Below, in pieces: positions 34,468-44,578 of a stretch of 64,000 nucleotides of DNA. The notes under the pieces were generated by a model. It saw only the letters and a list, made by a program, of their open reading frames with translations, was not told the DNA's origin and did no database searches. Position 1 is the stretch's first letter; every line of letters begins with the position of its first letter. The translations under genes and the position numbers were made by a program. Source of the DNA: Cytophagales bacterium (GTDB lineage: Bacteria > Bacteroidota > Bacteroidia > Cytophagales > Spirosomataceae); the NCBI GenBank assembly GCA_024742395.1, contig JANSYO010000015.1:23456-87455 (forward strand), given 5' to 3'.

Positions 34468-35003
34468 TTAGTAGCTATCATATCTTTAATAGGCACTTTA
34501 TTTACATAGTCCCAGAAAGCAGAGACATTGACGATTTTCCAATCATCACCTACTTTCTCCATTAATCTTACCTCTTTAGATCTGAGAAAGTATGTCTGTG
34601 TTCTGTCGCTGTTGTACTGATCCCAGGTAAGGTGGGCAGCATGGTTACCGTAAAATTTGATCCGAACGTTTTTACGCAAAACCACCGGGTGACTGGAGCC
34701 AGGTTCTTCGGCTTCAGAAGGATTTTCCTTTATAAACTTCCCCAGGTTTTTTTCAATTGATTCCCAGCCTACACTGGCATCAAAAGTACCATCAGAATTA
34801 CTCCAGGCCTGATATGAGTATTCTGAATGTGTAAATTTGTCTTGCCAACAATCGTAATCTCGACGAAAGAAACAGTCTGTTTCTTCTTCAATCACCTTCA
34901 TGATTGCGTCTTCTTCAACTTTCTCATTCAATGGTTTTTCGCAAGACTGAAAAGCCAATGAGCATCCTGTCAGTAATGCCAGGTATAAAATATGCGTCTT
35001 CAT
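34464..35003 (-). CDS. SnoaL/NTF2-like lipoprotein
   Basis: I chose the ATG at 35001-35003, giving a lipoprotein signal (LAFQSC). The mature part is a cystatin/NTF2-like small domain (MKVIEEETDCFFRRDYDCWQ ... VRLMEKVGDDWKIVNVSAFWDY), typical of SnoaL-like or ketosteroid-isomerase-fold proteins with unknown tasks. A longer frame reaches upstream to 35135 but starts without a signal. The stop overlaps the convergent fucosidase stop by 4 bases. Confidence 0.75.
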   Translation of the reverse strand: MKTHILYLALLTGCSLAFQSCEKPLNEKVEEDAIMKVIEEETDCFFRRDYDCWQDKFTHSEYSYQAWSNSDGTFDASVGWESIEKNLGKFIKENPSEAEEPGSSHPVVLRKNVRIKFYGNHAAHLTWDQYNSDRTQTYFLRSKEVRLMEKVGDDWKIVNVSAFWDYVNKVPIKDMIATN

Positions 35004-35170
35004 TAGTGTATTATTTAGGTTATTGATGGAATTTAAATGCCGAAAGTGCGGACTAATAAATTTCGAGACGCATACCTTATTTAATACTACAAAAATCTTC
35101 GTTCTTTTGCAAGGAATGCTTGCAGCAATATTCAATATTTATTACAATTTTTTCTTTAATTAACCCTATT

Positions 35171-36223
35171 GTGAATTTAACACTTCTTCGAGAGATATTA
35201 AGTCTTTATGGACTTAAGGAAACAGAATTAACAATAAAACCTTTGGGTAGTGGCTTAATTCATCAGACATATCTGGTAACAGCCGAGAGTAAATATGTCT
35301 TACAGAAAATCAATCACGCAATCTTTAAAAATCCGGAAGCTATTGCCAGGAATATTGATAGGGCAGGTACTTATCTTTCTAAAAACTATCCCGAATACAT
35401 TTTCCTAACCCCTCTTCGTACACAAAAAGGCGAGAGTATTTTGCTACTCAACGGTGTATACTGGAGGCTCACTCCTTTTGCAGAAAATACATATAGTCCT
35501 GACCTTCTGGAAAAAACTGAACAGGCCTACGAAGCTGCAAAAGCATTTGGAACCTTAATGAATAATTTAAATGGAATTCCGCTTGTAGGCTTTTCTGAAA
35601 CCATAAAGGATTTTCATAACCTCAGTTTCCGATATGAACAGTTTGAAGAAGCCATTCAAAATGGCTCATTAGAGAGAAAGAAGTTATCGAAAGAACTCAT
35701 ACAGTTTTATAAGGAGCAAAATAGACTAGTGAACATATTCAATAAACTCAAAAGCGAGAATCTTATCCCATTAAGGGTGCAGCACCACGACACTAAAATC
35801 AACAATGTTTTATTTGACCAAAAAAGTCATAAAGCCGTAGCCGTTTGCGATTTAGATACTTTAATGCCCGGCTATTTTCTGTCAGACCTAGGCGATATGA
35901 TCAGAACGTATACCTCAGCAGAAAACGAGGAAAGCACCAAGTGGGAAGCAATAAGAATACGTCCGGAGTATTTGAATGCACTTTTAGCTGGCTATTTGTC
36001 TGAAATGGATCAATCGCTAACTGCCACTGAAAAAGAATACCTACTCTATGCGGGCGAGTTTATGATATACATGCAAGGGCTCAGGTTTCTTTCTGATTTT
36101 TTAATGGGAGATACTTATTATCCTATTAAACACCCACTCAATAATTTTAACAGAGCCAAAAACCAAATGCTTTTACTTCAGGACTTACAACGGATTAAGC
36201 CCGATTTTGAAAAAACATTTTAA
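35171..36223 (+). CDS. APH-fold sugar kinase (NahK-like)
   Basis: The product has the aminoglycoside-phosphotransferase fold: nucleotide loop LGSGLIHQTYLV, catalytic loop HHDTKINNVLFD and metal-binding VCDLDTL. Its length and the RLTPFAENTYSPD segment resemble bifidobacterial N-acetylhexosamine 1-kinase and its Bacteroidota relatives rather than antibiotic kinases. I prefer the GTG at 35171 as start; the frame is open 17 codons further to a TTG. It may phosphorylate an amino sugar released from glycans. Its end overlaps the convergent glycerate kinase gene by 29 bases. Confidence 0.75.
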   Translation: MNLTLLREILSLYGLKETELTIKPLGSGLIHQTYLVTAESKYVLQKINHAIFKNPEAIARNIDRAGTYLSKNYPEYIFLTPLRTQKGESILLLNGVYWRLTPFAENTYSPDLLEKTEQAYEAAKAFGTLMNNLNGIPLVGFSETIKDFHNLSFRYEQFEEAIQNGSLERKKLSKELIQFYKEQNRLVNIFNKLKSENLIPLRVQHHDTKINNVLFDQKSHKAVAVCDLDTLMPGYFLSDLGDMIRTYTSAENEESTKWEAIRIRPEYLNALLAGYLSEMDQSLTATEKEYLLYAGEFMIYMQGLRFLSDFLMGDTYYPIKHPLNNFNRAKNQMLLLQDLQRIKPDFEKTF

Positions 36224-37322
36224 CTTTCTCTGAAAGCAGCTCTGCTCCATGCTCCATAGCGTATTCCACCGATATATCCGGATCAGTTAAAACTGCTACC
36301 TGGCTAATGCCAAGCTGCTCAAGGTTCTCCTTTGACAATTCATTTTTACCACATACCGCAAAACTGATTATTCCCTTTTCCTTTGCCTTTTTAGCTACTC
36401 CAGCAATCAGTTTCCCAGAAAGTGTTTGCTGGTCTAACTTGCCTTCACCGGTAATCAGATAATCTACGTCTTTTAATTGTGTATCAAAATCCAGCAATTC
36501 CATAATAGACTCAATGCCGGGTAAAATCTCAGCATCAAAGAATGCCACCATACCTGCTCCCACTCCACCTGCAGCACCTCCACCGGGTAATTGAGAAACA
36601 TCTTTACCGAGTGAGGTTTTAACGATTTCTGAAAAATTTCTTAAACCTTGATCAAGTCTTTCTACCATTGACCGATCTGCACCTTTTTGCGGAGCATAGA
36701 TAAATGCGGCTCCATTTTCACCATATAATGGATTCTGTACATCGCAAACTACCTTCAAGTCAAATTCAAATGGATTCTCCGGAGCTCTTAGGGTGCTAAT
36801 CTGAGCCAAACTTTCGCCTCCAGCCAGAAGCTCTACACCTTTTTTGTCATAAAATTTAAAGCCCAAGGCCTGTCCTATTCCCAGTCCGACATCGTTTGTT
36901 GCGGAGCCACCAATAAAAAGGTAAACCGTTTTGGCTCCATTTTTTACTGCATGTTTTATCTGTTGTCCCGTACCATATGTTGTCGCCAACTCCGGGTCAC
37001 GTTGATTGGTCTTTACCAAACCTAATCCACTGGCTGCGGCCATTTCTATGTAAGCTGTTTCACCCTTTCTTAAATAAGATGCTGTTATGGTTCTCCAAAG
37101 TGGATCCTTTACAAACTGCTTTACTTCCTCAGCCTGAAGTGAATAATTTATGGCTTCTAATGATCCTTCTCCGCCATCTGCCAATGGTATGGATATTACC
37201 TCTGCATCAGGCATTAAATCATTTATACCTTGTGCTAAGGCCTCACAAACTTGCCCTGCAGAAAGTGAACCTTTGAAAGAATCTGGAGCCAGGAGAATTT
37301 TAGGAAATTTATTCATTGCCAT
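36195..37322 (-). CDS. Glycerate kinase (GlxK/GarK type)
   Basis: The 375-residue protein starts with LLAPDSFKGSLSAGQVCEAL and has PLADGGEGSLEAI, GGSATNDVGLGIGQALGF and PGGGAAGGVGAGMVAF, the marks of type-1 glycerate kinases, which phosphorylate D-glycerate at position 2. The start may be at either of two nearby ATG codons (37322 or 37316). No glyoxylate or glucarate genes are adjacent. It is a single gene with 29 bases of convergent overlap to the APH-fold kinase gene. Confidence 0.93.
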   Translation of the reverse strand: MAMNKFPKILLAPDSFKGSLSAGQVCEALAQGINDLMPDAEVISIPLADGGEGSLEAINYSLQAEEVKQFVKDPLWRTITASYLRKGETAYIEMAAASGLGLVKTNQRDPELATTYGTGQQIKHAVKNGAKTVYLFIGGSATNDVGLGIGQALGFKFYDKKGVELLAGGESLAQISTLRAPENPFEFDLKVVCDVQNPLYGENGAAFIYAPQKGADRSMVERLDQGLRNFSEIVKTSLGKDVSQLPGGGAAGGVGAGMVAFFDAEILPGIESIMELLDFDTQLKDVDYLITGEGKLDQQTLSGKLIAGVAKKAKEKGIISFAVCGKNELSKENLEQLGISQVAVLTDPDISVEYAMEHGAELLSEKVKMFFQNRA

Positions 37323-37506
37323 TCAAACATGATGAAAGTTTGGGCTAGTTCCATATTCCCTTAATAAATTAGAAATTCAGCTTCGCCGCTGGCAAAATAC
37401 TCTTACTGCGTTATCAAAGGCTTTAGCTAAAAAAAGCGTTAGATTGCATTCCTCATCGATAGAAAAGGAAATTTTCGCCTTTCTGGTGAAACTCTATTGC
37501 TTTCTT

Positions 37507-38529
37507 ATGATCAATCGTTTACATATTGAAGGTTTTCTTGCTGGTTCTGAGAATGCACTGCTGCTCGATGTCAGGAGCCCTTCCGAATATATTCAAGCTC
37601 ACATTCCCGGTGCTATTAGTTTTCCCTTATTCACTGATGAGGAACGCAAGGTGGTGGGGACCTCTTACAAACAAGAAAGCCGGGAAAATGCCATAAAAAT
37701 AGGACTGGATTATTTTGGCCCCAGAATGAGGCCAATGATAGAAGAAGTAGAAAAGATATTGAATGGAACTGATAAACCCATTTATGTACACTGCTGGAGA
37801 GGCGGTATGCGAAGTGGTGGAGTAGCCTGGCTTCTTGATCTGTACGGCTTCAAAGTATCTACCCTGGAGGGTGGATATAAAGCGTTTAGGAATTGGGTAT
37901 TAAAGCAATTTTTGAAAGAGTATAATTTAATGATATTGGGAGGCTACACCGGCAGTAGCAAAACTGAGTTATTGAAGCACTTGGCTTTTCAGGGACACCA
38001 AACTATTGACCTTGAAAACCTGGCGAACCATCGTGGATCTGCCTTGGGTGGTATAGGACGCCCACCACAGCCTTCTCAGGAAATGTTTGAGAATTTACTA
38101 GCTACAGCTCTGGCTCGTCATAATATTAACAAAGCCATTTGGCTTGAGGATGAGAGTCAGCGAATAGGTGACCGTAATATCCCGAATGACTTTATGGCCA
38201 AAATGAGGATTTCGCCACTTTTTTTTCTGGATGTACCTTTTGATAAAAGACTCGATTATTTATTGGTGGAATATGGAACATTGCCGGCAGACCGAGTAAA
38301 AGAGAGTATTCTTAGAATTAAAAAAAGGCTGGGTGGTCTGGAAACAAAAAACGCCATTCAATATCTGGAAGAAGGAAACATTCGTCGTTGTTTCGAGATT
38401 CTTTTGACATATTACGATAAGTTTTATGGCAAGGCATTAACGGCTCGAAAAGATCAATTGAAAACTATTGAAACTGCCAATTGTGATGTAGTAACTAACG
38501 CTGAACTGCTTTTAAAATCTACAAACTAA
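37507..38529 (+). CDS. mnmH: tRNA 2-selenouridine synthase
   Basis: MnmH (SelU/YbbB) replaces sulfur by selenium at the wobble 2-thiouridine of tRNAs. An N-terminal rhodanese domain has the active Cys96 in [12 protein letters not shown], and a C-terminal P-loop domain has GGYTGSSKT (145-153). I set the start at the ATG 37507; an upstream TTG is open in frame but adds 21 hydrophobic residues foreign to the family. It is followed after 17 bases by selD, which supplies the selenium donor. Confidence 0.95.
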   Translation: MINRLHIEGFLAGSENALLLDVRSPSEYIQAHIPGAISFPLFTDEERKVVGTSYKQESRENAIKIGLDYFGPRMRPMIEEVEKILNGTDKPIYVHCWRGGMRSGGVAWLLDLYGFKVSTLEGGYKAFRNWVLKQFLKEYNLMILGGYTGSSKTELLKHLAFQGHQTIDLENLANHRGSALGGIGRPPQPSQEMFENLLATALARHNINKAIWLEDESQRIGDRNIPNDFMAKMRISPLFFLDVPFDKRLDYLLVEYGTLPADRVKESILRIKKRLGGLETKNAIQYLEEGNIRRCFEILLTYYDKFYGKALTARKDQLKTIETANCDVVTNAELLLKSTN

Positions 38530-38546
38530 AATCTTTAAAAAAGAAA

Positions 38547-39587
38547 ATGGAAGAAGTAAAACTTACCCAATATTCTCACGGAGCCGGCTGCGGCTGTAAG
38601 ATTTCCCCGCAAGTGCTTGATGTTATTCTAAAGGGAAATGTAGCCATGCCCGATAATGATAAATTATTAGTAGGCAATCACAGCAGAGATGATGCAGCAG
38701 TGCTTGACATTGGAAACGGCACAGCTCTTATATCTACCACTGACTTCTTTATGCCCATTGTGGATGATCCATACAATTTTGGTCGAATTGCTTCGTGCAA
38801 TGCCATCAGCGACGTTTATGCGATGGGTGGCAAGCCGGTTTTGGCCATTGCCATTCTGGGATGGCCTATTGATAAATTGCCGGCAGAAGTAGCTCAGAAA
38901 GTCATAGACGGTAGCCGAAGTATCTGCCTGGAAGCAGGGATCTCATTGGCTGGCGGCCACAGTATAGATTCACCCGATCCTATCTTCGGGCTGGCAGTAA
39001 ATGGTTTAGTGCCGATTGAAAATGTAAAACAAAACAATAAAGCCAAAGCAGGGGATATCCTGTTTCTTACGAAACCATTGGGTGTTGGAATTTTGACAAC
39101 TGCCGAGAAAAAAGGTCTCTTAAAAGATGAGCATAAAAATCTGGCGGCAAATCAAATGATGAAGCTCAACAAGATAGGCGAAGAACTGGGCCAAATGGAG
39201 GCTGTAACGGCCATGACAGACGTGACAGGTTTTGGGCTTCTGGGTCATTTATCAGAAATGGCTGAGGGTTCAGAGCTAAGTGCTTTGCTTAATTTTGCGG
39301 CCGTCCCTATTATTTCGCCAGATATCCATGACTATATAGCCAGGAAATCTGTACCTGGCGGTACCCAGAGGAACAGGGCCAGTTATGGTCATAAAATTGG
39401 TGAGCTCACAGATGAACAGTGGGCTATACTGGCAGATCCACAAACCAGTGGTGGGCTATTGGTCGCAGTAAGTCCTGATCGCACCACTGAAGTGATTGAG
39501 AAATTAAAGTCTGCCGGTCTAGAAGCTTTTGCAAAGCCAATTGGAGTGCTAAAAGAGCAAGGGAAAAAACTGGTAGAAGTGCAATAA
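38547..39587 (+). CDS. selD: Selenide, water dikinase (selenophosphate synthetase)
   Basis: SelD makes selenophosphate from selenide and ATP. The 346-residue product is very close to the E. coli protein over its whole length: [11 protein letters not shown] with the catalytic Cys15 (Cys17 in E. coli) and Lys18, [36 protein letters not shown]. The active residue is Cys, not selenocysteine. Next to mnmH and without selA/selB in the window, the pair serves tRNA selenation. A terminator follows. Confidence 0.97.
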   Translation: MEEVKLTQYSHGAGCGCKISPQVLDVILKGNVAMPDNDKLLVGNHSRDDAAVLDIGNGTALISTTDFFMPIVDDPYNFGRIASCNAISDVYAMGGKPVLAIAILGWPIDKLPAEVAQKVIDGSRSICLEAGISLAGGHSIDSPDPIFGLAVNGLVPIENVKQNNKAKAGDILFLTKPLGVGILTTAEKKGLLKDEHKNLAANQMMKLNKIGEELGQMEAVTAMTDVTGFGLLGHLSEMAEGSELSALLNFAAVPIISPDIHDYIARKSVPGGTQRNRASYGHKIGELTDEQWAILADPQTSGGLLVAVSPDRTTEVIEKLKSAGLEAFAKPIGVLKEQGKKLVEVQ

Positions 39588-39589
39588 AA

Positions 39590-39622
39590 ATGGGTAACAA
39601 CCTTTCAAAGTCTGCTACCCAT
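39590..39622. terminator. Terminator between selD and the cupin gene
   Basis: A 7-bp stem (ATGGGTA / TACCCAT) with a 19-base loop is followed by a T-rich stretch on the plus strand and by an AU-rich stretch on the minus strand; it can serve both convergent genes. Confidence 0.6.
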
Positions 39623-39642
39623 CTCTACTATTTTTATTTTAA

Positions 39643-40158
39643 TTACCTACCAAAATCATCCTGAACACGAACAATATCGTCTTCATCTGAAGGATGTTCT
39701 ATGTCTACATGCTGCCAGATTTCTGCCACAATACCATAGCCATCTGTACCTACTAATCTGTGTCTTTCGCCACATTTTAGATTGACAATATCTCCGATTT
39801 TTAATGTCTGAAGCTCGGTTTCTTCGTCTGTATCAGAAATAACCACCCCGGCTACACCACCAATGAGTTTCCAGATCTCAGCTCTGCGATGGTGGTATTG
39901 CCATGATAGTCTTTGATCAGGTGCCACTACGAGGATCTTTGGACTGAGTTTATCAAAACCTGCAAAATCTGCCATGGATAAATGAGGGAAAAACTCCTTT
40001 ACAAACTCAGGTGCTTGGTTTTCTTCGAGAACGAAAAAGCCACCCCAGGGACGATTATGGTCTGTAGCCACTACTTTAAAACCTTTACTATCCAAAAAAG
40101 TCTGGACGCCACTAAAAACGGTTGGTCTTTCGGCTACTTTATTAAAATCTAAGTTCAT
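39643..40158 (-). CDS. Cupin protein related to type II mannose-6-phosphate isomerase
   Basis: The 171-residue protein has a single cupin domain with APDQRLSWQYHHRRAEIW, GVAGVVI, and NLKCGERHRLVG, close to the C-terminal isomerase part of bifunctional ManC/AlgA proteins. In Bacteroidota such proteins are often labelled phosphoheptose isomerase, with weak support. An isomerase acting on mannose-6-phosphate would suit the mannan locus directly upstream, but this is inference. A -7 promoter element precedes the gene, so it may be expressed separately. Confidence 0.75.
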   Translation of the reverse strand: MNLDFNKVAERPTVFSGVQTFLDSKGFKVVATDHNRPWGGFFVLEENQAPEFVKEFFPHLSMADFAGFDKLSPKILVVAPDQRLSWQYHHRRAEIWKLIGGVAGVVISDTDEETELQTLKIGDIVNLKCGERHRLVGTDGYGIVAEIWQHVDIEHPSDEDDIVRVQDDFGR

Positions 40159-40180
40159 GTTATTACTATAAGTTTTTTCT

Positions 40181-40188
40181 CAAAATTA
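40181..40188 (-). promoter_or_regulatory. -7 element for the cupin gene
   Basis: The minus strand reads TAATTTTG, a full TAnnTTTG match, 22 bases before the cupin ATG, overlapping the short gap after the GH106 gene. Confidence 0.35.
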
Positions 40189-40189
40189 C

Positions 40190-42727
40190 TCAATAAATTA
40201 TTCTTACGGGCCCTAAAAGTCCCGAAGCTTGAGGTTTCCATTTTGTGGCATCAAAAGGTTCATAGGTAATATCTACAAAATTTATATCATAGAATTTCTT
40301 CCAATTAACCTTTTGTTCATCCAGGAGTCTTATTCTGTTTGCAGAAGTATTCCTTACGATGACCTCCAGGCTATTTCTTTCTTTTAACACCCCGGCAGGT
40401 ATTTCCAGCTGAAAAGGTAAAAACCAGGCCGTTCCTAATTCCACGCCGTTTATTTTAACACGGGCAGACTCTCTAACATCTCCTAAATCAAGAATGGCAT
40501 TGCCCTCAGGCACAGTTATCAGATCAAATTCCGTGCTATAACGTCCATACCCATCGTAATAACCAGCATCTGTTTTAGTTTCAGTAGCCCAGGATTCCAA
40601 GCTTTCTGTTTGATAAGATTTAGGCAAGAAAGGTTCACCCTTGGTGAAATCTACCTGCCATTTACCTTCTATTTCCTTTACTCTCTTCACTTTAGGCCAT
40701 TGCCAAGAGTTATTTACCTTCTTACCTTCTGTGATGAAAATTGATTCTCCGGGCAGAAGATAAAGGTCTATTTCTCCTAAACCAGATTTTGATTGAATGA
40801 ATCCTGATTTCTCCGTTTTAGGGTTAAAAACCGTAAAATCCTTTGATGCACTATTCAGGCTAATAGTTTTAGCAACTTCTTTTGAAGATAGATTAGTAAT
40901 AAAATATTGCGTTTTCCCTTCTGCATTGATCTTGCGTAAGTAGCTTAAACCCAGCTTTCCTATGTGCTCTCCTTTAATCCCTAAATTCATAAGTACAGTT
41001 AATAGCTCCTCGTTTCTAACAGGCTTCAGGGCAGACAGGCTATTTTGTACCCGTTCATCATTCTTCACAAAATCCTTAAAACCAAACGATTTTGTAGGAA
41101 TCTGATTCTCAAAAATCACCGGCACACCATTTTCATAAAAGTATTTTAATCTGGCGGCAGTCTTTGTTTTTATGTACTCGCTTTCAGGTATTATCACTGA
41201 TTTATACTTTGCCAATCCTTCCTTAATTCTTAAGTACGGCTGCTTCTCATAGACGATGTTTAAGTCGTAAAGTTGGTCATCAGATATGAAATCATAAGAT
41301 AGACCCGCTGCTGTCAGGCTATCCAGAAGGCTAAGAAGTTTTGGGCTAAAAATACCTCCGTTGTAAATATTATGCACATCTACCATGTGCATTTTTGCTT
41401 TTGGGCCTACTGAGTGCCAAAGATCTGAAAAAGGCAAAAGCACCAGCACATCATTATCTGGAGTGCTGTTTTGAAGCTTATCCTGACAGACTTCTATGTA
41501 TCTGTTGAGAAGTGGTAGCTGCTCAAAAAAGTGGCTGTTCTGATTTACATTGGTACTGGCATAAAAAAGCCATCCCGGCCAGGCCGCAGAAGGCGGAGAA
41601 TAAGGCAAGCCATGATAAAAAATATGATTTACTCCAGAAACAAAAGACTCATCAATAAGCGGCTTTAACTGTGATAAACTACCTTTAAAATGATTGGCGT
41701 TCCAGGTGGCAGTCTCTGACGAAACCAGCTTTTTCCCTTTGATATGTGCCGGCGACGAAGCCAACTTCATTACATAGGATGTTGGGGTTCCAAAGCGGGA
41801 AGGATCATAATCAGGATCTTGTCTGTATCCCGGAATTTCATAAGGCTTGCTACCAAAAAACTCGGTTTCGGGCACATCAGAAAGGGCATAAAGATCCAGA
41901 ATATTAGCCGGAGAACCATGGGCCTCATTTCTGCTAATTTTACCATATTGAGTAGCAAAACCTGTCCAGGTTTTAGTAAACTCATTTAAAACCAGATCGT
42001 GTAAAGTCTGATGATAGTCAGCCCAAATTCTTTTCTCTTTTTCTGTCTTGGCTTCACTTAATGTAAGTACGCTTAGATATTCCTTTAAAGAATACCCTCT
42101 TAGTTTTTCAAATTTAGCCAGAAAGTCGTTGGTCCAGTTGGCACCATATACCTCATAAGAGTCATTATAAAAGGCTCTAACACCATAATTCTTTTTATCA
42201 AAAGCTTCACCAAAGAGTGAAAGGTAATTCGCTACGGCGGTGCTGTCAAAGTGATCTATCACGAGACCTTCTCCTCCCGGTGCGGCCCTTTTTACCTTTT
42301 GACCGGTATTGACAGTCACAAATTCCGTGTAGGCATCCTTTTCCGAGAATTCCACTTTCTTAGCTCCATCTTCTTTGGAGACATTGGAGCCGCCAAAAGG
42401 CCAGCCAGTTCCTAAGGACATATCGATGCCCATTCCATTTTTTGCAGCTTCTTTAGTGGTAAAGTCAAGAATTTCGAGCCATCTGGGGCTCATATAAGGG
42501 ATAAAGTTCTCCTCTTCGCCTTTTACTCCGTAGATAGGAATAATATGCATGCCACCAAAACCAGCCTCAGCATAGGTTTTTAAATTATTGGCTATGTCTG
42601 TTTCGTTCACTGCAGAACCCGGCCACCACCAGTAAGCCCAAGGTTTAGCCGTATTATATTGCTGTGCCTGCAGGCTAAAGCCAATAAAAAATAAAAGAAG
42701 AGAAACGCTGTTAAATAGTCTTTTCAA
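40190..42727 (-). CDS. GH106 family glycoside hydrolase (alpha-L-rhamnosidase-like)
   Basis: The 845-residue protein has a Sec signal (ending SLQAQ), then a segment AYWWWPGSAVNETDIANNL and MHIIPIYGVKG, MSLGTGWPFGGSN, typical of the GH106 catalytic barrel, and at the C-terminus a sugar-binding-like beta domain (LDLGDVRESARVKINGVELG, GLLGPVRIIY). GH106 enzymes remove L-rhamnose from pectin or gum. This does not fit a pure mannan pathway, so the locus may handle mixed plant or algal material. It lies 27 bases after the small DUF gene, in the same operon. Confidence 0.85.
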   Translation of the reverse strand: MKRLFNSVSLLLFFIGFSLQAQQYNTAKPWAYWWWPGSAVNETDIANNLKTYAEAGFGGMHIIPIYGVKGEEENFIPYMSPRWLEILDFTTKEAAKNGMGIDMSLGTGWPFGGSNVSKEDGAKKVEFSEKDAYTEFVTVNTGQKVKRAAPGGEGLVIDHFDSTAVANYLSLFGEAFDKKNYGVRAFYNDSYEVYGANWTNDFLAKFEKLRGYSLKEYLSVLTLSEAKTEKEKRIWADYHQTLHDLVLNEFTKTWTGFATQYGKISRNEAHGSPANILDLYALSDVPETEFFGSKPYEIPGYRQDPDYDPSRFGTPTSYVMKLASSPAHIKGKKLVSSETATWNANHFKGSLSQLKPLIDESFVSGVNHIFYHGLPYSPPSAAWPGWLFYASTNVNQNSHFFEQLPLLNRYIEVCQDKLQNSTPDNDVLVLLPFSDLWHSVGPKAKMHMVDVHNIYNGGIFSPKLLSLLDSLTAAGLSYDFISDDQLYDLNIVYEKQPYLRIKEGLAKYKSVIIPESEYIKTKTAARLKYFYENGVPVIFENQIPTKSFGFKDFVKNDERVQNSLSALKPVRNEELLTVLMNLGIKGEHIGKLGLSYLRKINAEGKTQYFITNLSSKEVAKTISLNSASKDFTVFNPKTEKSGFIQSKSGLGEIDLYLLPGESIFITEGKKVNNSWQWPKVKRVKEIEGKWQVDFTKGEPFLPKSYQTESLESWATETKTDAGYYDGYGRYSTEFDLITVPEGNAILDLGDVRESARVKINGVELGTAWFLPFQLEIPAGVLKERNSLEVIVRNTSANRIRLLDEQKVNWKKFYDINFVDITYEPFDATKWKPQASGLLGPVRIIY

Positions 42728-42754
42728 GAGTGTAAGGTTGAATGATCAACCAAA

Positions 42755-43099
42755 TTAGAGAATTTCCTCTAATACACTTTCCCCATCTGTCATATCCCCG
42801 CTTGTCCATTTCCACTTTTCATAGAGTCTGATTCGGCCGTCCGGTAAAATTTCAGGGCTTGAGTGGCAAATTCCTGTCATTAGTTCGCCGGATTTATTCA
42901 CTTGATGATACCGCATATCTAATTCACCCTTATCCCCTACCAAGGCTATTAAATGACCTGTCACTATATCTCCACCGGAATATTCAGCCGTAAGAATATT
43001 GTCTACTTGTCGATAAAGGAAAATCGTATCTGAAGAAGTTTCTCCGTTATCGGTATTCTTAACAGGTCTGAATTTGCGATTGTGGTAGTTAATTTTCAT
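42755..43099 (-). CDS. Small conserved protein of unknown function
   Basis: The 114-residue protein has no signal peptide and appears all-beta (IFLYRQVDNILTAEYSGGDI, YEKWKWTSGDMTDGES). Homologues in Bacteroidota are usually labelled N-acetylglutamate synthase, which I find unsupported: there is no acetyl-CoA-binding motif. It could be a small calycin-like beta barrel. It sits between GH32 and GH106 genes, 41 and 27 bases away, on the same strand. Confidence 0.65.
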   Translation of the reverse strand: MKINYHNRKFRPVKNTDNGETSSDTIFLYRQVDNILTAEYSGGDIVTGHLIALVGDKGELDMRYHQVNKSGELMTGICHSSPEILPDGRIRLYEKWKWTSGDMTDGESVLEEIL

Positions 43100-43140
43100 A
43101 GTGTAAGGTTACGAAGATGTTAGACTAAAAAATCAAGAAT

Positions 43141-44562
43141 TTAATTAATCAAAGAGACCTCCACCTTATGGCCATTAGGAAAAACCTGCTGGGTCATCGC
43201 ATGCTTTCCGTCATTCACAAATACTTCAATGTATGAATGATCCATGTAGATGTCTAAATTTGAGAACTCTCCTAGCTGCATGGAATCAACTGAAGGGAAA
43301 GCTTTATTAAAATCTGTTTTTCCACTGCGGGTTCTGTCGAAACTAAGGATACCCTCTTCAACTGTAATCTTTGTAAACTCCTCTTCTGACTGTTTGATTA
43401 ACAGTTCAAATCTGCCATCTACGTTTTCTACTTTTACATGAAAAACTGGCTTATCAAATTCTAATGGTTTGTCTCCTTTACTTAAACTAAACTCTGGTAT
43501 ATCGTTTGAAACAATGGGTGCATTTTTTAGACGATAGATGTCTTTTTCCTTGTAGAGCATAAGCTCTCTTGGAAAAGAAAAACCTCCTCTGAAGCCATTG
43601 GTTGGAATGTCTCCCGAATAGGCCCAGTTGTTTGCCCAACCCATTATGATGGGTTTCTTTTGTGACTCAGGTCTATTATTAAAAGGAATGGCTGCGTAAA
43701 AGTCCTTGCCTGCATCTAACTGAAAAACATCCTCTTGTTTTTGTGACTGGAATGTGGTTCCGTCAAAATCACCTACAAAATACTGCATGCCTACATAACC
43801 CTTTGTTTTATGACCCGAGGACACTAGCAATACCCATTTCTCTTCCTCTGAATTTTCTACAGGCACTTTAAACAAGGCCGGGCATTCCCATATTTTGCTG
43901 GTATCACCTGTCTTTCCAAATTCGCTCAACAACGTCCACTCTTTCAAATTTTTTGATTCATAAAACTGTACGGTAAATTCCAGCGGCTTAACAACAGACA
44001 TCAGCCAGCTATTTCTTTTCTCGTTCCAGATTACATTTGGGTCTCTGAAATCCTTTAGACCTATATCAAGCACAGGGTTTCTATCGTAATATTGCCAGGT
44101 TCTACCTTTGTCTGAACTGTAAGCCAAACTTTGGTGCTGAGCAATGCCCACTCCGCTACTGTCAACATTGGAAGTAAAGATAGCCACCATGCCTTTTGTA
44201 AAACCTTCTTCAAAGAATCCAGAGGTGTTTGCACTGTCTATGACAGCAGAACCGCTGTAAATCATTGTAGTTGTACCATCTCCAATATCAAATTCTGGCA
44301 AAGCCAAGGGCAGATGCTCCCAATGCATAAGGTCAGTACTTACGGCGTGCCCCCAACTCATGTGTCCCCATTTATCACCGAAGGGATTATACTGGTAAAA
44401 GAAGTGATATTCTCCATCCAGGTAAACAAGACCATTCGGGTCATTCGTCCAATTTTGAGGTGGGGTAAAATGATGCTCCGGTCGATAGGTCATAGTTATT
44501 GGCTCTGTTTCTTTACATGCAATAGAAACAATAAACAAAAGAAGAAAATGAAATGGTCTCAT
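43141..44562 (-). CDS. GH32 beta-fructosidase lipoprotein
   Basis: The enzyme is a five-bladed propeller with the GH32 marks WTNDPNG (nucleophile Asp41), FRDPNV (transition-state Asp) and WECPALF (acid/base Glu), plus a C-terminal beta-sandwich. The signal ends in a lipobox (IVSIAC, Cys16), so it is probably a surface or periplasmic lipoprotein acting on levan, inulin or sucrose. It begins 16 bases after the CE7 gene. Confidence 0.93.
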   Translation of the reverse strand: MRPFHFLLLFIVSIACKETEPITMTYRPEHHFTPPQNWTNDPNGLVYLDGEYHFFYQYNPFGDKWGHMSWGHAVSTDLMHWEHLPLALPEFDIGDGTTTMIYSGSAVIDSANTSGFFEEGFTKGMVAIFTSNVDSSGVGIAQHQSLAYSSDKGRTWQYYDRNPVLDIGLKDFRDPNVIWNEKRNSWLMSVVKPLEFTVQFYESKNLKEWTLLSEFGKTGDTSKIWECPALFKVPVENSEEEKWVLLVSSGHKTKGYVGMQYFVGDFDGTTFQSQKQEDVFQLDAGKDFYAAIPFNNRPESQKKPIIMGWANNWAYSGDIPTNGFRGGFSFPRELMLYKEKDIYRLKNAPIVSNDIPEFSLSKGDKPLEFDKPVFHVKVENVDGRFELLIKQSEEEFTKITVEEGILSFDRTRSGKTDFNKAFPSVDSMQLGEFSNLDIYMDHSYIEVFVNDGKHAMTQQVFPNGHKVEVSLIN

Positions 44563-44578
44563 TTTAAAACGGTATTCT

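Noticed and set aside
35120..35170. TTG start for the APH-fold kinase gene
   Set aside because: The extra 17 residues are a hydrophobic stretch absent from the family; GTG at 35171 fits better, although a short membrane anchor cannot be fully excluded.
42755..43099. N-acetylglutamate synthase as product of the small gene
   Set aside because: This database-style label is not supported: the protein is short, all-beta and without a GNAT acetyl-CoA motif.
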